Shown: in pieces, positions 51,188 through 63,249 of the stretch
Layout of the letters: the number at the start of each line of letters is the position of its first letter
Numbering within the stretch: the first letter of the stretch is position 1
DNA from: Eutreptiella sp. 'Long Island Sound 2002'
Lineage: Eukaryota > Euglenozoa > Euglenophyceae > Eutreptiales > Eutreptiaceae
DNA length: 64,000 bases
Direction of reading: 5' to 3'
Assembly (NCBI GenBank): GCA_964036045.1
Contig: OZ038384.1
Span: 26,155,000 to 26,218,999 of the forward strand
The notes under the pieces: generated by a model
The model's input: the letters and a program-made list of their open reading frames with translations, nothing else
The model's database searches: none
What the model was told of the DNA's origin: nothing
Position numbers and translations under genes: made by a program

Positions 51188-52193
51188 CTACAATCATTGA
51201 AGAGATCGTTCAGGGCCAATCCCAAAATTTGCCATCACCTGCTGCTGCAGCAAGACCCTTGGTCGTGCAATCATGCATCATAGGATCCATCTTTGAAGAG
51301 CTGCACATGGCAACCCGCACGCGCCAAATGCTGCCAACCGACATTGTTTTGGGAAACTATCAAGGTTATCAAATTTTGACAACCACTGTTTCAAATCCTG
51401 CGGCTACTACGGCACAAATTGCTTCACATAGACTCAAAACCAGTCTTTCAGTGTTCCAAACCTAAACTATATGCGGGCATTACGGCCTCCCCTATACCGT
51501 TATGGATTTCCCCCAAATAAAAATTGGATGACCCCCCACCAGGGCTGTGCTTGAAAAGAGCGGGGGGGGGGGGGGGCTCTGAGAGGGGGGTTGTCCCAAC
51601 CAAGCTTCTTAAGAGCTCAGCACTCCGAAAATGAGAAAAAAATTGCTCCACCCCCTTCGGCGCCACAGGTGTATGCCACTGCCCTCAGGTATGCATGCTT
51701 CAGAGTTCTGACTGCATCTTGACCGACTTCAAGAAGCTGTGGCATTAATGATCGCCAGGACTGGGGTTGAGAAATTGCTGCTCTTCATACTGGGCTGGAA
51801 CATTTGCAATTGGGAAGGGGAGGAGGTGGGACAAGCTCATTGAGGTTAAGCGAATTAAACGAAGGTGTTGGTGGAACCTTTGGGACTTTGGGCTTTGTTT
51901 AACACAGCCACCTGCAAAGAGCTGCTTGATTGCAACTACTCAAAGAGGAGTGGGAAATAGAAACCATGCACATTGGTTTATGAAAAAGGCACTGTCGAAA
52001 CTGTACTGCTAGAGGAAGAAATTGCTGCATGTCTGCTTTTCGGCCTGTTTCGCAGGAGGGGGGGGGGGGGGGGCTTTGCACCTGGGGGAGGGGGCATGGA
52101 CCCCGGGGGGCTGACCCTTTTGCAAGCCTTCCAATGCTCCGATTCAAGCGCAACCCGCCCATATGGATGCTGTTTCTGATCTGGAACACACCA

Positions 52194-52538
52194 CTACGTT
52201 TGGACCCAACGAATGCCAATTTCGGCTTCCCTGGCATTCGTCACGCACCACATCGCGGGTAATACCTGCTCTTTCTCAATCTGCTCTGCCTCCTTCACGG
52301 ACCACTCCTCCTCGGTCATGCTTTGCGCAAGTGGCTTGGGTACTATGGGTCGCTCAATGTGGTCAACTCCAAAATATGACGTAAGGCTGAGAATTTCTTT
52401 GGCCGTGAACGCATACAAGTAACACTTGTAATTCCTGTGAACAGAACCAACACACGAAGCATGGGCATCATGGTTTGACACGTGCCCATATTGATTTGCA
52501 GTTTGCCCTCGGCCACAACCACATATCAGCCCGCAAGG
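52194..52538 (-). CDS. Unknown ORF with a Cys/His-rich start
   Basis: Open from 52538: CGLICGCGRGQTANQYGHVS, NHDAHASCVGSVHRNYKC, then YAFTAKEILSLTSYFGVDHI, PIVPKPLAQSMTEEEWSVKE and AEQIEKEQVLPAMWCVTNAR. The spacing of C and H residues at the start suggests metal binding; the rest is a charged helix. No ATG is present, so an upstream exon is expected. Skipping 25 nt (52205-52181, GTCC...TTCCAG) joins it in frame to IRNSIHMGGLRLNRSIGRLA, a possible tiny intron. Confidence 0.4.
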   Translation of the reverse strand, partial: PCGLICGCGRGQTANQYGHVSNHDAHASCVGSVHRNYKCYLYAFTAKEILSLTSYFGVDHIERPIVPKPLAQSMTEEEWSVKEAEQIEKEQVLPAMWCVTNAREAEIGIRWVQT

Positions 52539-52823
52539 TCAAGCTCCGCGCCACACTAGGGCATTGCAGCTAGCCCGTGTCCAACGATTATAGGATGGGG
52601 GAGTCGTCCATAGAAGCACCAAGGAGTTGTATTTTGCGAGCATGCCGCGGCCGACGAGTGACACACAGCACACAGCTGAGGTCTGGTTGCCTCTGCTAGC
52701 ACCACTGCCCAGGGACGCATTGGGGCGGAGGAGGGGGGGGGAGTCTGGGGGGGGGGGGGGTGATCCTCCTCCTTGACAACTGCTCCCTGAAAGGTTTCAG
52801 CACAGGAAAATTTTTTTGGCCTA

Positions 52824-52950
52824 TAGCTGGTGGGCTGTGGATGGTTGCTGTTGATTCCTGGTGGCCTCTGGATGGTTGCTGTTGATTCTTGGTGAGATGT
52901 GGATGGGTGCTGTTGATTCCCAGTGCTCTCTGGGTGGTTGCTGTTATTCA
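52824..52950. repeat. 33-bp tandem repeat, four units
   Basis: Units of TGGATGGTTGCTGTTGATTC plus 13 variable bases. The minus frame across it reads a repeating NSNHPxS pattern, so it might be coding, but no flanking gene is established. Confidence 0.65.
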
Positions 52951-52959
52951 CCCTCAAGT

Positions 52960-53795
52960 TGCACCTGAAACTGTCAACCTAAAAATTTTTCCAGGACCCC
53001 GACTCAGGCTTCCACCTGCATTGGAAGAGGGGGAGGGGGGGGGTCTGGAGGGGGGGGGGGGGGGGGGCTGGTGATGGGCGGGTGGTGGGTCTGCGGGACT
53101 TTCACCCGCACTGGTATGGGCTGGTGCATGGCTCGGACCCATCCACCCCACTGTTGACCACCGTGCAGTCGTTGGGGTGAAAACGGGCAGGGATGTTCAC
53201 TTACGGAACATCCATGGTTTTTGACAGCTGGACGGTCGAGGGGGTGGGCGTCGCTCCGGTTAATGTACGTGCTTTGGAGGTCTTAGCTCCGTCTGTGGTT
53301 GCATTCTCGCAGAGTGCAGTGCCCCCCCAACTGGTGTCCTGGGGTCCAGTGTCCCTCGGTGCGTGTGGCCTGTGTTGTATGTGATCCGGTGGGTGGTGTT
53401 GTGTAATCCGTGTATTCCTGTGCCGTGGTACCGTTCTGTGCTTTGGCGTGAAGCCAGGAATCGGGGTGCCGTGTCGCCTTTCCCCGTCCCGAGACACGTT
53501 GCACACGCGCACGACACCAGCAAGCATATCAGCACAACTCCCGTTTTTAGCCAGATGACATCCGCAGCCGCATGTCCGTGTAGTGAGAATGTACTATGCG
53601 ACCACAAGTTTGCAGTTAGAAACGCCACGTGCGCCACCAACGACGAACCTGGGCCGGCAACGGTGCGAGGGTGTGTCTAGCGCACCTAGTTAGAAACCGA
53701 TATTTTTCGGCACCGTACCTTAAGGCGAACCAGTGGTGGTAGCCTTGTAGCTCTCTGGCAGCCACCGCGGTAGGCAAATCTATGACGTAGCACGA
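52960..53795. other. No gene seen; long G-runs
   Basis: Poly-G tracts at 53033-53070 with GGGTGG simple sequence. No supported coding frame. Confidence 0.4.
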
Positions 53796-53801
53796 CGCTG
53801 G

Positions 53802-54646
53802 CTACTGTTTAACATAGGCCGGCCACCGGACGTGCTCCGGCAAGTAGACTCCGTGATGGAACCAATACAACATCTCACCCATGCTTAACTGCGTTATATG
53901 TTGCACGGGCACGTATACGGCCGTGTCGCCAAGGTAGTGCCAAAGGTGCAAGTGTAGGGGCAGGGGTGTCACAGACACGGCCGGAGGCTGTACTTGCCGG
54001 TTTCCGCTGGAAAGTTTCGAGCTGGATACAAGGCGCGATCCACCATGCACTTGTACCTAACCCTAATCTGATCACGCGTAGACTAGTCTCCTGCGTCATG
54101 CAGCTGAGGGGGGTGAGCGGTGCGCGACATGCACAGAACGACTTTCCAGAAAGTGACTAAAACGGTGCGTACCTGCTTGGGGGTCGCCCCATGACGGATC
54201 ATCGCCTTTTCCGACGCCGGTAACATCCGGCCAGACAGGGACAAAGTAACTCATGACACGCCCCACACGGGGCAGGTAGAAACGGCTCCGATGGTGAATC
54301 CCAGGTAGGCGGCCCCCCACTGAATGAGAACACCCCAATAGGTGGGCAACGACACCCCCCACTCTGGTACAATGCAGTGTAGGGCGCTTGCAAACCGCGT
54401 ATATAGGACGGCCGCCCACAGGTCGCCAAACTGGCAGTCTTCCTGGAAATGGGCAGCCGTGACTTTGCGATAAGAGAAGGCACACGTGATAGAGGCTGAC
54501 ACATCCAGACCGTGTCGAAACGACACCATGCGCAGGCGCTCGCCCCATGACAGAGAACCACGGGCTACGTAGGACGCGTAGAAGGCGTAAGAAGCTACCT
54601 CGGGGGCATAATCTACATCCTGTTGCGCCGCGTAGGCCTGCCGCAA
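53802..54646 (-). pseudogene. Possible C-terminal part of LINE-D
   Basis: The minus frames 54646-54251 (RGSLSWGERLRMVSFRHGLD, FQEDCQFGDLWAAVLYTRFA, EWGVSLPTYWGVLIQWGAAY) and 54050-53802 (LPLHLHLWHYLGDTAVYVPV, LSMGEMLYWFHHGVYLPEHV) look coding and are similar in composition to the LINE-D segments at 56.2-59 kb. They are separated from these by about 1.6 kb. No known domain is visible, so assignment to LINE-D is an inference from position and strand. Confidence 0.35.
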
Positions 54647-54659
54647 TAACTGGTGTTGT

Positions 54660-56230
54660 ACTGTACTGCAGGGATGGATCTAATTGGGGGGGTGGGTGTC
54701 CCTCCCCCCCCCCCTATTGTGACAAGGCGTCACGATGTGCGTCACAAAAAAACCCGGTCACAGATTGAGCCACGCAAGGTACCAGGAGGCAAGCAGGACA
54801 ACCCTTCCAGAGAGGCATTCAATGCAAACCATTGCATACTCCAACAAACAGTTTTTGTTTCTTGGTAGTCCACCAGGGTTCTTATTCACTGTCCCTGTGC
54901 ACTAGGGTTCTTATTCTGCTCCTGCACCTTCACTGTCGGAGGAGCCTCTGGTTGCTGTGCCTGAAGTGGTTCAAACAGGCTCCTTTGTTTTGTTGATTTC
55001 CGAGGAGGTGCCATTTGTGTTGGTGGTGCAGGCCGCTTGACAAGCGTCTGCAGTCTGGACCCGGCGGCAAGAGCAGCTGCAGCCGCAACAGCTGTGACAA
55101 AGGCTGTCGGAAGGATGCAGTTGACAAATGAGTTGTCAATACCGTCAGTCTTCGGAGCTAGTGTCAGTTGACACTGCGTCTCATCTCTATGTTGCGCATG
55201 CAATCAGATTGTCACAATACCAAAACTGTCACAGAAAACAGCAAGGTCACAAACACAGACATGACTATTCAGCAACCTTCCCACATGCCCTCAGAAAATA
55301 CAACTGCCCTCAGGAAGTACCACAAAGCCTTTTGGGTGTCACAATAATTTCAGAAAAGCTGTTTTCCCACTATGGCCTATTGTATTTTTTGTGACATGTC
55401 ACAATTCACTACCCCCACCCCCCACCCCCACCCCCTGAGTGGCGCACAAATTAGATCCATCCTTGCTGTACTGGTGTCATGCCATTGCACACCATCTCTG
55501 CCGAAACCGGGCTGAGGGGGCTACAAGCCTTCAATGTAACCCATCGGCATCGGATGGGGCTGTTGCTGAGCCTGAATTTTGGTGGCACCGTCTACGGCAT
55601 CGAGCACCGCGTACACGAAAGTACCCTCTTGATGAGAGTACAAATGTTGGGGCGGAGGAAAACGCCCCGCCAGATGAATACATTCAGCCAGCAAAAGGTC
55701 TGCAAGCCCTATGCCCAGATCTTCTAGCCGACAGGATTGAAGAGCCATAATGAATGACTTAGTCGGTGAAATTACCGCCCTCCCTCAGGCGCGCAGTGGC
55801 ACAAGAGAATCCAGCGGAGTCTAAAATCATACTTGTGACACGACACAAAACCCATGACGTGTAAACTTCTACCGCATATGAATGATCAAGCTGTCACGGG
55901 ATGGGCACCGAATACACGTCCCGGGTGAGGGTGTCCAGGCAGATCACAGCAAACACCCCCCCGCAACGGTGTGACGGTGTGAAACTAGGAACCGTCAATA
56001 ACGAAAGGCACATGACGCGGAATTGAACGGACCGTCACAAAAACGGGCAGCAACGGGAGGGACACCCCATGCCACGGAGGAAGATTTTCCAAATGCCACT
56101 GCCATGGAGCTAGCAGCTATAGTTGGCTACATGGGCGTTCCGTGAGCTAAAATAGCTAGCATCCATCCACTCGTGAATGGCGGCTGTCTGCCAGGCATGC
56201 ACTGCTCTGCACATGATATGATTGATCCTG
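54660..56230. other. Spacer within LINE-D; two weak ORFs
   Basis: Contains a GTCACA-rich stretch (55205-55400), CCCCCACCCCC simple sequence (55412-55437) and two minus frames without motifs: 55203-54886 (Ala-rich, then KRPAPPTQMAPPRKSTKQRS) and 55748-55521 (GIGLADLLLAECIHLAGRFP). No confident gene is present. It may be an insertion that splits LINE-D. Confidence 0.35.
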
Positions 56231-56232
56231 TG

Positions 56233-57863
56233 CTATAGGGGGACTAGGTGAGAGGAAATGTGAAAACCGAGAATGTGCATATAAAACACGAACCTGTGAT
56301 GATCCGTGCCATGTGCCCGGCAGTGACGCGAAAGACCCTTACATGCACAAGGCATGTCAGGGTGGAAGTGTTGCATTGCCTCATATAACCAATGTTGGGT
56401 GCTCCAACCAACCATGGCGTTCGGGTGCCGCGACTGTTTGTGATATCTTTGTAGGAGCTGACCGATCACGACCACCGCTGCTGGGTCTATGCCCACCCAT
56501 CCACAGGCCACTGGCCGAAAGTACTGGGTGAAGGGAGGGTGTGCCACCCCGTGATGGTGCGCAAAACCGAAACAGCTGTCTGATCTACTACTCTCATGGA
56601 ATTGTATGTGGGTGGCCGAACCCCTACCTGCCAACGTTGTTGCCCCCCTGCAACAGTGTTGTACATCTGATACGGGTAATTGGAGGGGAGAAGAACCATG
56701 GCCAAAGCTCGCGAAGCTCGCCGGCGACCACCGAAAAGCTTCATTTTGTCTACTTTGTGGTAGACACTTTAGACATGTGGAAACAAATGGCGACGAACCA
56801 CGCGGATGTAGCCCGGCCCCTGGTATACGGGCATGCGCGGCCCTCCCATGTACACAGATGGTGGGTGGAAGGTGACTTGAAAGTTTTCGAAAGTGGCCAT
56901 TACCAGCAACTTTTTGGGACCCGAGGAGAAAAGATTGGTTAGAAATCCTGCGTGTTAAAGATTATCCGCGAAAACCGGCAAATCGGCGTTGGGGTCTATA
57001 CACCACGTGGTGTTGTCCATGTACCGCATCCGATTGAAGGGGCCTCCTGGCCCCCAGCAGGGGGGCCTTGTGAGGAGCGCCAGGAAAGAGCGTACTTCCG
57101 CTACAACACAAAACACCATCGCAGATGCTGGGCAGCCCGAAGCCACAACGCGCTAGGGCCTCACTCACCCCACTTGAACCACCCATGTACACGGTGGCAC
57201 TGGTGGTGGCCAAAAGAAGAAGGTCGACTAGGGCATCCGGGAAGCTTGCAACCTGCAGCAGGAACTTCAAAGTGTCATGCACTACCGACCCGTATGCGTG
57301 TCTCACATCATCCGCTACCATACAACTACTTTGCCGGCGAAAACATCGGAACCATGTAAAATTGTGCACGACACGGAGGAGGTTCGCCACACTGGAAGAA
57401 GCATGCAATGCGAATTGCGTACAGGGTAACACCCCTGTTTGTGCCAGAAGCGCAACCTACGGATCCGCAATGTGAGCGCCTATGAGTTTCCACATCGTGG
57501 TGAAATTCAACAGGGGCTGTGCCTTGGCAATGGGCCCATGTGGCGTTTTGGCCGGCAAGGCGTAAAAATCGCCATGGACCAGGACGTCCAGCGGAACTCC
57601 TGTGGCCACATTTCGGATGAACTTGACCACCCATTGTAGTTGGGCATTGTGTAACCGTTCGAGCATGCAATATTAAACCAAATCACGGTAGAGTGGTGTT
57701 TTCCGAGCCTTCCGCAAGATGCGCCGCGCATACATATATAGTCTACCGTAACTTCAAGGGGGGGCATGACTCCCACCCGCCAAGGAATCACAAAGCGGAG
57801 GTCCGCGGCAGTGCAGTGGAGGATGGGACGCAAATGCGGGGCCCGAAAGTGATCAAGCCCCAC
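56233..57863 (-). pseudogene. LINE-D reverse transcriptase region, multiply frameshifted
   Basis: The frame 57432-56962 has VADDVRHAYGSVVHDTLKFL, the motif A region of a reverse transcriptase, then a conserved helix. An overlapping frame (57146-56955) carries GCPASAMVFCVVAEV (motif B) and RMRYMDNTTWCIDPNAD, where motif C reads YMDN in place of YxDD (about 57023). Downstream frames (56744-56487, 56634-56233) continue LLPSNYPYQMYNTVAGGQQR, CGWVGIDPAAVVVIGQLLQR and EAMQHFHPDMPCACKG. At least four frame changes make it inactive as read. Upstream pieces (57863-57457) include GVPLDVLVHGDFYALPAKTP. Confidence 0.6.
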
Positions 57864-57912
57864 CGCCGCCTAAACCTCAGGAGGGATCAGTCTCCCGCTG
57901 ACATAGGTGGGC

Positions 57913-59040
57913 TCAATGCGTGACGTGTACGGTTTGCGCAGAAGTCCCCAATAATCGGACTTCTGCGATCCTGCCCCCCCCACCCCCCCGGCGGGGAAAT
58001 GGAACAACTTCCAATGAACATTCTAAACCTACCACGTCCCATGCTTGACGGACAGCCCTACGAGCTGCCACAACCTTGCGCACCACAAGGGCACGTAACC
58101 ACCAACGAGGGTGTGCCCGCACCAAAGTGTGGAGCACACGGGCTGCGGATGAAACGAGTCCCGGAGTAGTGTCGGGGGTGTCCGGGGGCCCAAAAATGGC
58201 TTCCGCCGCGGTCGTTGTGGCTATCACAAAGTGACAATACACTTCCGATAGGGCGGCCGGGGGTGCAGAGAGCAGGCTTGAACAGTTGTCTGCAAAAATT
58301 TGTTGCTGCTGCTGGGAGACATTGGACCCCATTTTGAAGCAGGCCCGTGCCAGTGGGTTACTGGGGGTTGCCAGAGCACGCAGGGTAAGGAGGCGCAGCC
58401 TCACAGGGGAATGGTGATATGGAAAAACACCCTCGCTTTCCACATGAATGACGCCGACCCCTGGTGACGCGTCACGACTGAAGAAATACCACAAAACCTT
58501 GTGCAGTGACCAACGTGGGCCCCGCATGCCATGCACGAAAGGACACAGTTGCATGTTAGCAACGAACTCCGGCAAGACCGGGCAACTTCCGCATGTACAA
58601 ACACAAAATCCGCCAACCATCCCGGGTTACACTGAAAATCTCCGCCCAAGAGAACCAATCGCAAATTTGGAGCGACATGGGCACGTAGCCATTGGAGCAA
58701 CGGGCGGTATTCCTTAGCGGTGCCCTTGGCCGACAAGTATGCGTTGACGACTTGTATCGGAGCATTACGGTAGGTGTCCTTGAGTAGGAGCATTACGGTA
58801 GGTGTCCTTGAGTACTATGGCCCTGCCCTCTGGATGGTGCGTGAAGTCCCCGATGTATAAATTGGAGTCACGACGAACAAGGACCGGAACACCGGCCAAC
58901 AATGAGGTGACCGATGTGAAGGTGTGCCAACATAGGCAGTAAAATGTAAAGCGGCTGGGCAAAATACCCACCTCCTGGAGGAGCACCACTACTGGATATC
59001 CAGACCATTGCAACAACTGGCGGAGTGCCGCTACTTTCAT
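57913..59040 (-). pseudogene. LINE-D endonuclease domain
   Basis: The frame 59040-58765 starts VAALRQLLQWSGYPVVVLLQ with EVGI, the Q-E of the apurinic-like endonuclease core, then GVPVLVRRDSNLYIGDFTHH. The next frame (58793-58401) has QVVNAYLSAKGTAKEYRPLL and LRLVLLGGDFQCNPGW, the GDFN-type metal site (about 58640). A third frame (58620-57913) has PRWSLHKVLWYFF, GVGVIHVESEGVFPYHHSPV (degenerate SDH box) and RAHPRWWLRALVVRKVVAAR. The first frame change is caused by an exact 28-bp duplication (58759-58814). Confidence 0.7.
58759..58814. repeat. Exact 28-bp tandem duplication in LINE-D
   Basis: GGAGCATTACGGTAGGTGTC plus 8 further bases is repeated exactly (58759-58786 and 58787-58814). It duplicates the codons for LKDTYRNAP and shifts the frame by one base. 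Confidence 0.95.
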
Positions 59041-59138
59041 TTTTATCGTGTTCCATGGTGAGGGTCAGTAAATCAAAACCGGCTGATTGGCACTCACAGT
59101 ATCAGAGTTGGGACTTATCTCTAAATCACGCAAGGAAG

Positions 59139-62100
59139 CTAGCGTTGTGTGCAACCTACGGAGGGGCCGGTGACGGGACCGTGCACCTTCCGCAGGAGGT
59201 GTCGAAGAGTAACAGGGTTAAGAACCGTCAAAAAAAGGAGCGCAAGAAACCCCATAGTGACGGGTGTGAAGCGGAGGCGTGCACCCGCGAAAACTTCAGG
59301 TGAGAGGTAGTAGACACGACCGGGCTCCAATAGAAAAACACGTTCCCCCGTAACGTGACGACTCAAACGCACCGAAGCCTACCCAAAAAATTGGTACACC
59401 ACTCAGCGAGAACTGTGTAGTCAAACAAACCGCGGGCCAGAGTGCCATTGACCACCACACCCGGCATGGATAAGAGAGAAGCAAAAGGCAAGGGGAGGGC
59501 CATGAAGCCCACAAACCTCTGAGCATCCACAACATACCCCCATTGTTGAATGCCAACCACACGAGGCAAGGTCAACACATAGTCGGTGGATTGGTGTCAG
59601 CGAACCCGGGGGTCTTGGGGTTGAAAAAACTCTTCACTGGCTGAGGGTGTTAGCTTTATGGGGACGTGGAGGGTTTGGGGTATGTTGCCACACCTCCGGT
59701 TTGCCCGTTTTCCGGCGAGGGATGGAGACTGTGTAGGGGGTGGGGGGGGTAAAGGGAGCGTGGGATACGTGTGAGTGGACGCCGCTACCGCGCTGTGTGA
59801 AGGCACATAGCCATATGCTGCGTTGTAGTGGAACGGGGGTACCCCAATGGAGGTAATGCGGTTTCGCAAAAACGGGCCGGTAAATACGAATCCACGTGCC
59901 AAGCACATCGGGGGGGCCGGGGGGAAGACCGGGAGCGCCGGGACCCACCGTGCTGCCGATGCCGGTGCTCCCACCGACGTTCTTCACAGCGTGGGAGCTT
60001 GCCTTGCTTCTGTTCCTGTGCTGTGTTCATATCTCTGTTTGTATCCGTGTGGGAAGTGGAGGGGACGAGGGCAATAGAACCGCCCCCTCGAGTAGGCTGG
60101 AAGGTCGGCACACTGGAAGACGGCTTGCTGCCGGCGCTCCACCGGTGTAGGGCGTCCAAGGCTGTTTGTATGACTTTTGCCACTGCACTCTCCAGCTGCT
60201 TCTGGTAAAAGAGCCCCCTTACTCGACCAAAATTCTAACTTCCTGCGGACTCCGAGGCTTGCAAAAGATCCTTCCACCCTGACATACTCGTCAAGCATGG
60301 TGCACAAATTATCTTGGAAGTGAGAACACAGGAAAACGGCTAGAACCCTAGCACACATAGGCTGGGCCGGAGGATCGGATACAAGCGTCCACTGGACGTT
60401 GCACCCAACAGGGAACTTAGCAGGGTTGGAATGCGCACAACCCCCAGAATTTCTAGAACGCATGGACTGGCTAGCTTCTTGCGCCTCCACTGCACGCCCT
60501 TGTCCGGGTGCAGGGAGAGATGTGGAGTCTTGCAGGTGTGCCTTGACCAAATGGACGATGGTATGTGTGACCGTCGGGGTCAAGGGCAAGGAGGAACGGA
60601 GCCTTTCCCGCTGGTGCCGCATAGAGTCATGAGGGAAGCTGGCAGATGAAACACCCCGCTAACTGCATGCCGAGGTAGAAGACTCGCGCCAGGCCTCCCA
60701 CCTGCTTGTCATCCGTTGTGTTCAACCATGTAAGAAATCTATTGAGCACGGGGGGTGGAACATCTGCGGCAGTACCCGAATCACAGGGACTATGCATCGC
60801 CCCTGATTAAATAGGGGGGTCCGCCACATCTTGCAACATGGTTGGAGGAACCGGATGGATCACATGTGTAAGGTCGTCGACCGGCGCTTTTGAGGGGAGC
60901 TTGTTGGCCGGGGATGTTGTAGGGGGGGGGGGGGGGGCAGCTTGAGTATAGACTCGAACTGCGCACAAAAAAGTTGCAAGTCAGAGAAGGGCAGTGAACC
61001 ATGGGCCACCCAAGCCGGAAGCAGCACTGGTAAAGACGGGAACCATACCGCACGGCGTCCATCAATGCGGGGGTAGTTTGGTGGGCGGAACTTGTCCAAA
61101 GTGGTCTGCAAGACATCAAGGACACAGGTGCCTTGCGGTGGGAGCTTGCGGGCAATGGAAAGGAGGGTCTCGGTTGTTGTTGAATGCGGGTATCTATCCC
61201 GCCTAGGTCAGCGTCTGTAGCGCGCTCATGGTCCAAAGTCCACGCCAACCTCGTGACGTAAGCTTGCAAGACGTCAATTTTGGCCTGGAGGCGGGTCGCC
61301 GGATCGTCGTGCATCCTTTTTTGATGTGGCAAATCACGGCACGTTGAGTGCCTCTGATGCCTGGAGCTTCTCGTAGACTTGCCGGTGGTCTTCCGTGAGG
61401 CGGCACAGCTTGGCCTCGTCGCCTCCTGAGGACACTGCTGGGACGGCCGCCTCGAAGTGCGACAGCTGGTCTATAGGCGCGGAGTCTCCATCAACCGGCC
61501 TGTCCAACATCTCTTTGGCGGACCGAGCCGCGGATGCAAGAGGAGGAGGGGGTCAGGCCATCATCCCAGATGAAGCCACCCAGCGTAACAACAGGGTTAG
61601 AGCGAGGGGCGGGCGCGTTTGCAACGGTGGGCGTGGTCCAAACTGCAAGAGAAAGCTCCGGGACGCGCGGGGATTGCACAAGGCCATAGGATCACGTAGA
61701 CCAGACGCCAGATGCAGTGCAAGAACGGAGGTGGGCGCCCACGGAGGCGAAACTAGGTCCAGAAGCTGCCCCACCATGTCGTCCTTGTGCAGTCACAGGG
61801 TGGAGGCCTCTAGAACACGCGGCGCTTGCTCACCCGGAACACGCTGTACTTTGACACGGGGAGGAGACCATGCACGGAACTTTTGCTGTGGAGTGGCCAC
61901 CACATCGGCAGCCCACCACAGCACTTGTGGATGCATCTTGTGCAGAACGTCTGGCGCGGCGTGTGGGGTGAGTGGGCACGCCAATGATGACCGCCTACTG
62001 TCCCGCACCATCCTTGTGTCACTCTGCCCGCGCTCTTCGAAAGTGCGACAGTAAAGGTTGAGAGATAGGGTCGAGCACTAGCTAGGAAAATTGGGTGCCC

Positions 62101-62561
62101 CTGAACTCCGGCACTTGGTCCGCTTCGGTGAGGCCCAAGAATTGTCGAAGCCGCGTGCGGAACGAGTTGCCATATATCCGTCGGAAGAAAGGGTTCCACC
62201 GTAGCAGGAGTTCCTGCGAGGTGGCATCTGTGGTTTGCGCAATAAAAACAGAAGCGGCAAGGATTGGACAATGGCCACCGGGCAGTGTGATATTCGGAAC
62301 CCCCTTAGGTGTCTTGACGTCAGCGGTGACGGTCAACAACATGCCATTTGTAGTCAATGTCTCTTGCAGGTCACAAACTACACAAAATTCGCCTTCTAAC
62401 GCCAACCACCGCCATGAGTCACAAACATGTGTCGGATCTTTGTGGGCTACCTCCCCCACCACCCAAATGGCCTCATGAAGGGCCGGCATGGAGACATCCG
62501 CACTACAATCACACAGAAGTAATGGCAGGCGTCGCATTGTGCTGCGCTCTAACAAGCGCAA
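59139..62561 (-). pseudogene. LINE-D upstream region, ORF1-like, frame-broken
   Basis: A series of coding-like minus frames without a recognised domain. 62561-62082: PALHEAIWVVGEVAHKDPTH, WLALEGEFCVVCDLQETLTT, LLLRWNPFFRRIYGNSFRTR. 61332-60860: DPATRLQAKIDVLQAYVTRL, a helical stretch, then YPRIDGRRAVWFPSLPVLLP. 60622-59984: TVTHTIVHLVKAHLQDSTSL, VLAVFLCSHFQDNLCTMLDE. 59578-59139: YVVDAQRFVGFMALPLPFAS, LARGLFDYTVLAEWCTNFLG, GFLALLFLTVLNPV. Frame changes occur near long C-runs (for example 60922-60937). Position upstream of the endonuclease on the same strand suggests the gag-like ORF1 and the start of ORF2. The plus frame 61395-62054 is its antisense shadow. Confidence 0.45.
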
Positions 62562-62579
62562 AAACCGGCTAGGGAGGTT

Positions 62580-63240
62580 AGTGACAGAGGCTGTCAGAGG
62601 AGGCAGAATGGACTGTGAATAAAAGCAGAGCGGTCACAGGGACACCGCTATACAGACAAGCAAACAGCCACACAGGCAGAGAAAATGTACCCTTTGTAAA
62701 TGGGCGATAACGTTCCTTTTGAATGGGCGTCCAACCTAGTGTGAATGGGACCATGATTTGTCATAAAGTCCCCCTTCCTGCCCCTCTTATAATGTAGCTA
62801 TGTGCCCAAAAATTCAAAAAAAAATTCCTAGGACGTCTGGATAAGGACGTCTATGCATCGGCATTATCAAAGTTGTTTATTAGGGTACAAATAGTGAGGT
62901 ATTTGGATCTGACAGGGGCAGAGAAAATGCAACTGTTGAAGGTGTGGATATCTCCATTGTGGATACCGGTCCTTGTTGCACTATAGCTTCGCTGTCCACC
63001 CTTTTTCTTCCATTCACATGGGTCCAAACCTGCATCCTCCATGCTAGCTTGTGAATGCGAAGTTACTTGGCATTGTGTGCGACTTTCGCGCGAAATTGGT
63101 GCGACATGGACATTAGGCTCGGTGAACCGCCACACCACAAGACACACAACCACATGGTATGCGAAACAAGAGATACCATTTCTTGACAGTTCCTGTGTCA
63201 ACGCCACGTCTTGCAAGCCCGGATTCACTCATGCAAAGTC
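62580..63240. other. No gene seen
   Basis: AT-leaning spacer between the LINE-D start and transposase-like copy 3. No supported ORF or repeat. Confidence 0.4.
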
Positions 63241-63249
63241 TTGACATAG

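Noticed and set aside
61395-62054. 219-codon plus-strand ORF
   Set aside because: Arg/Ser/Cys-rich antisense shadow of coding-like LINE-D pieces on minus.
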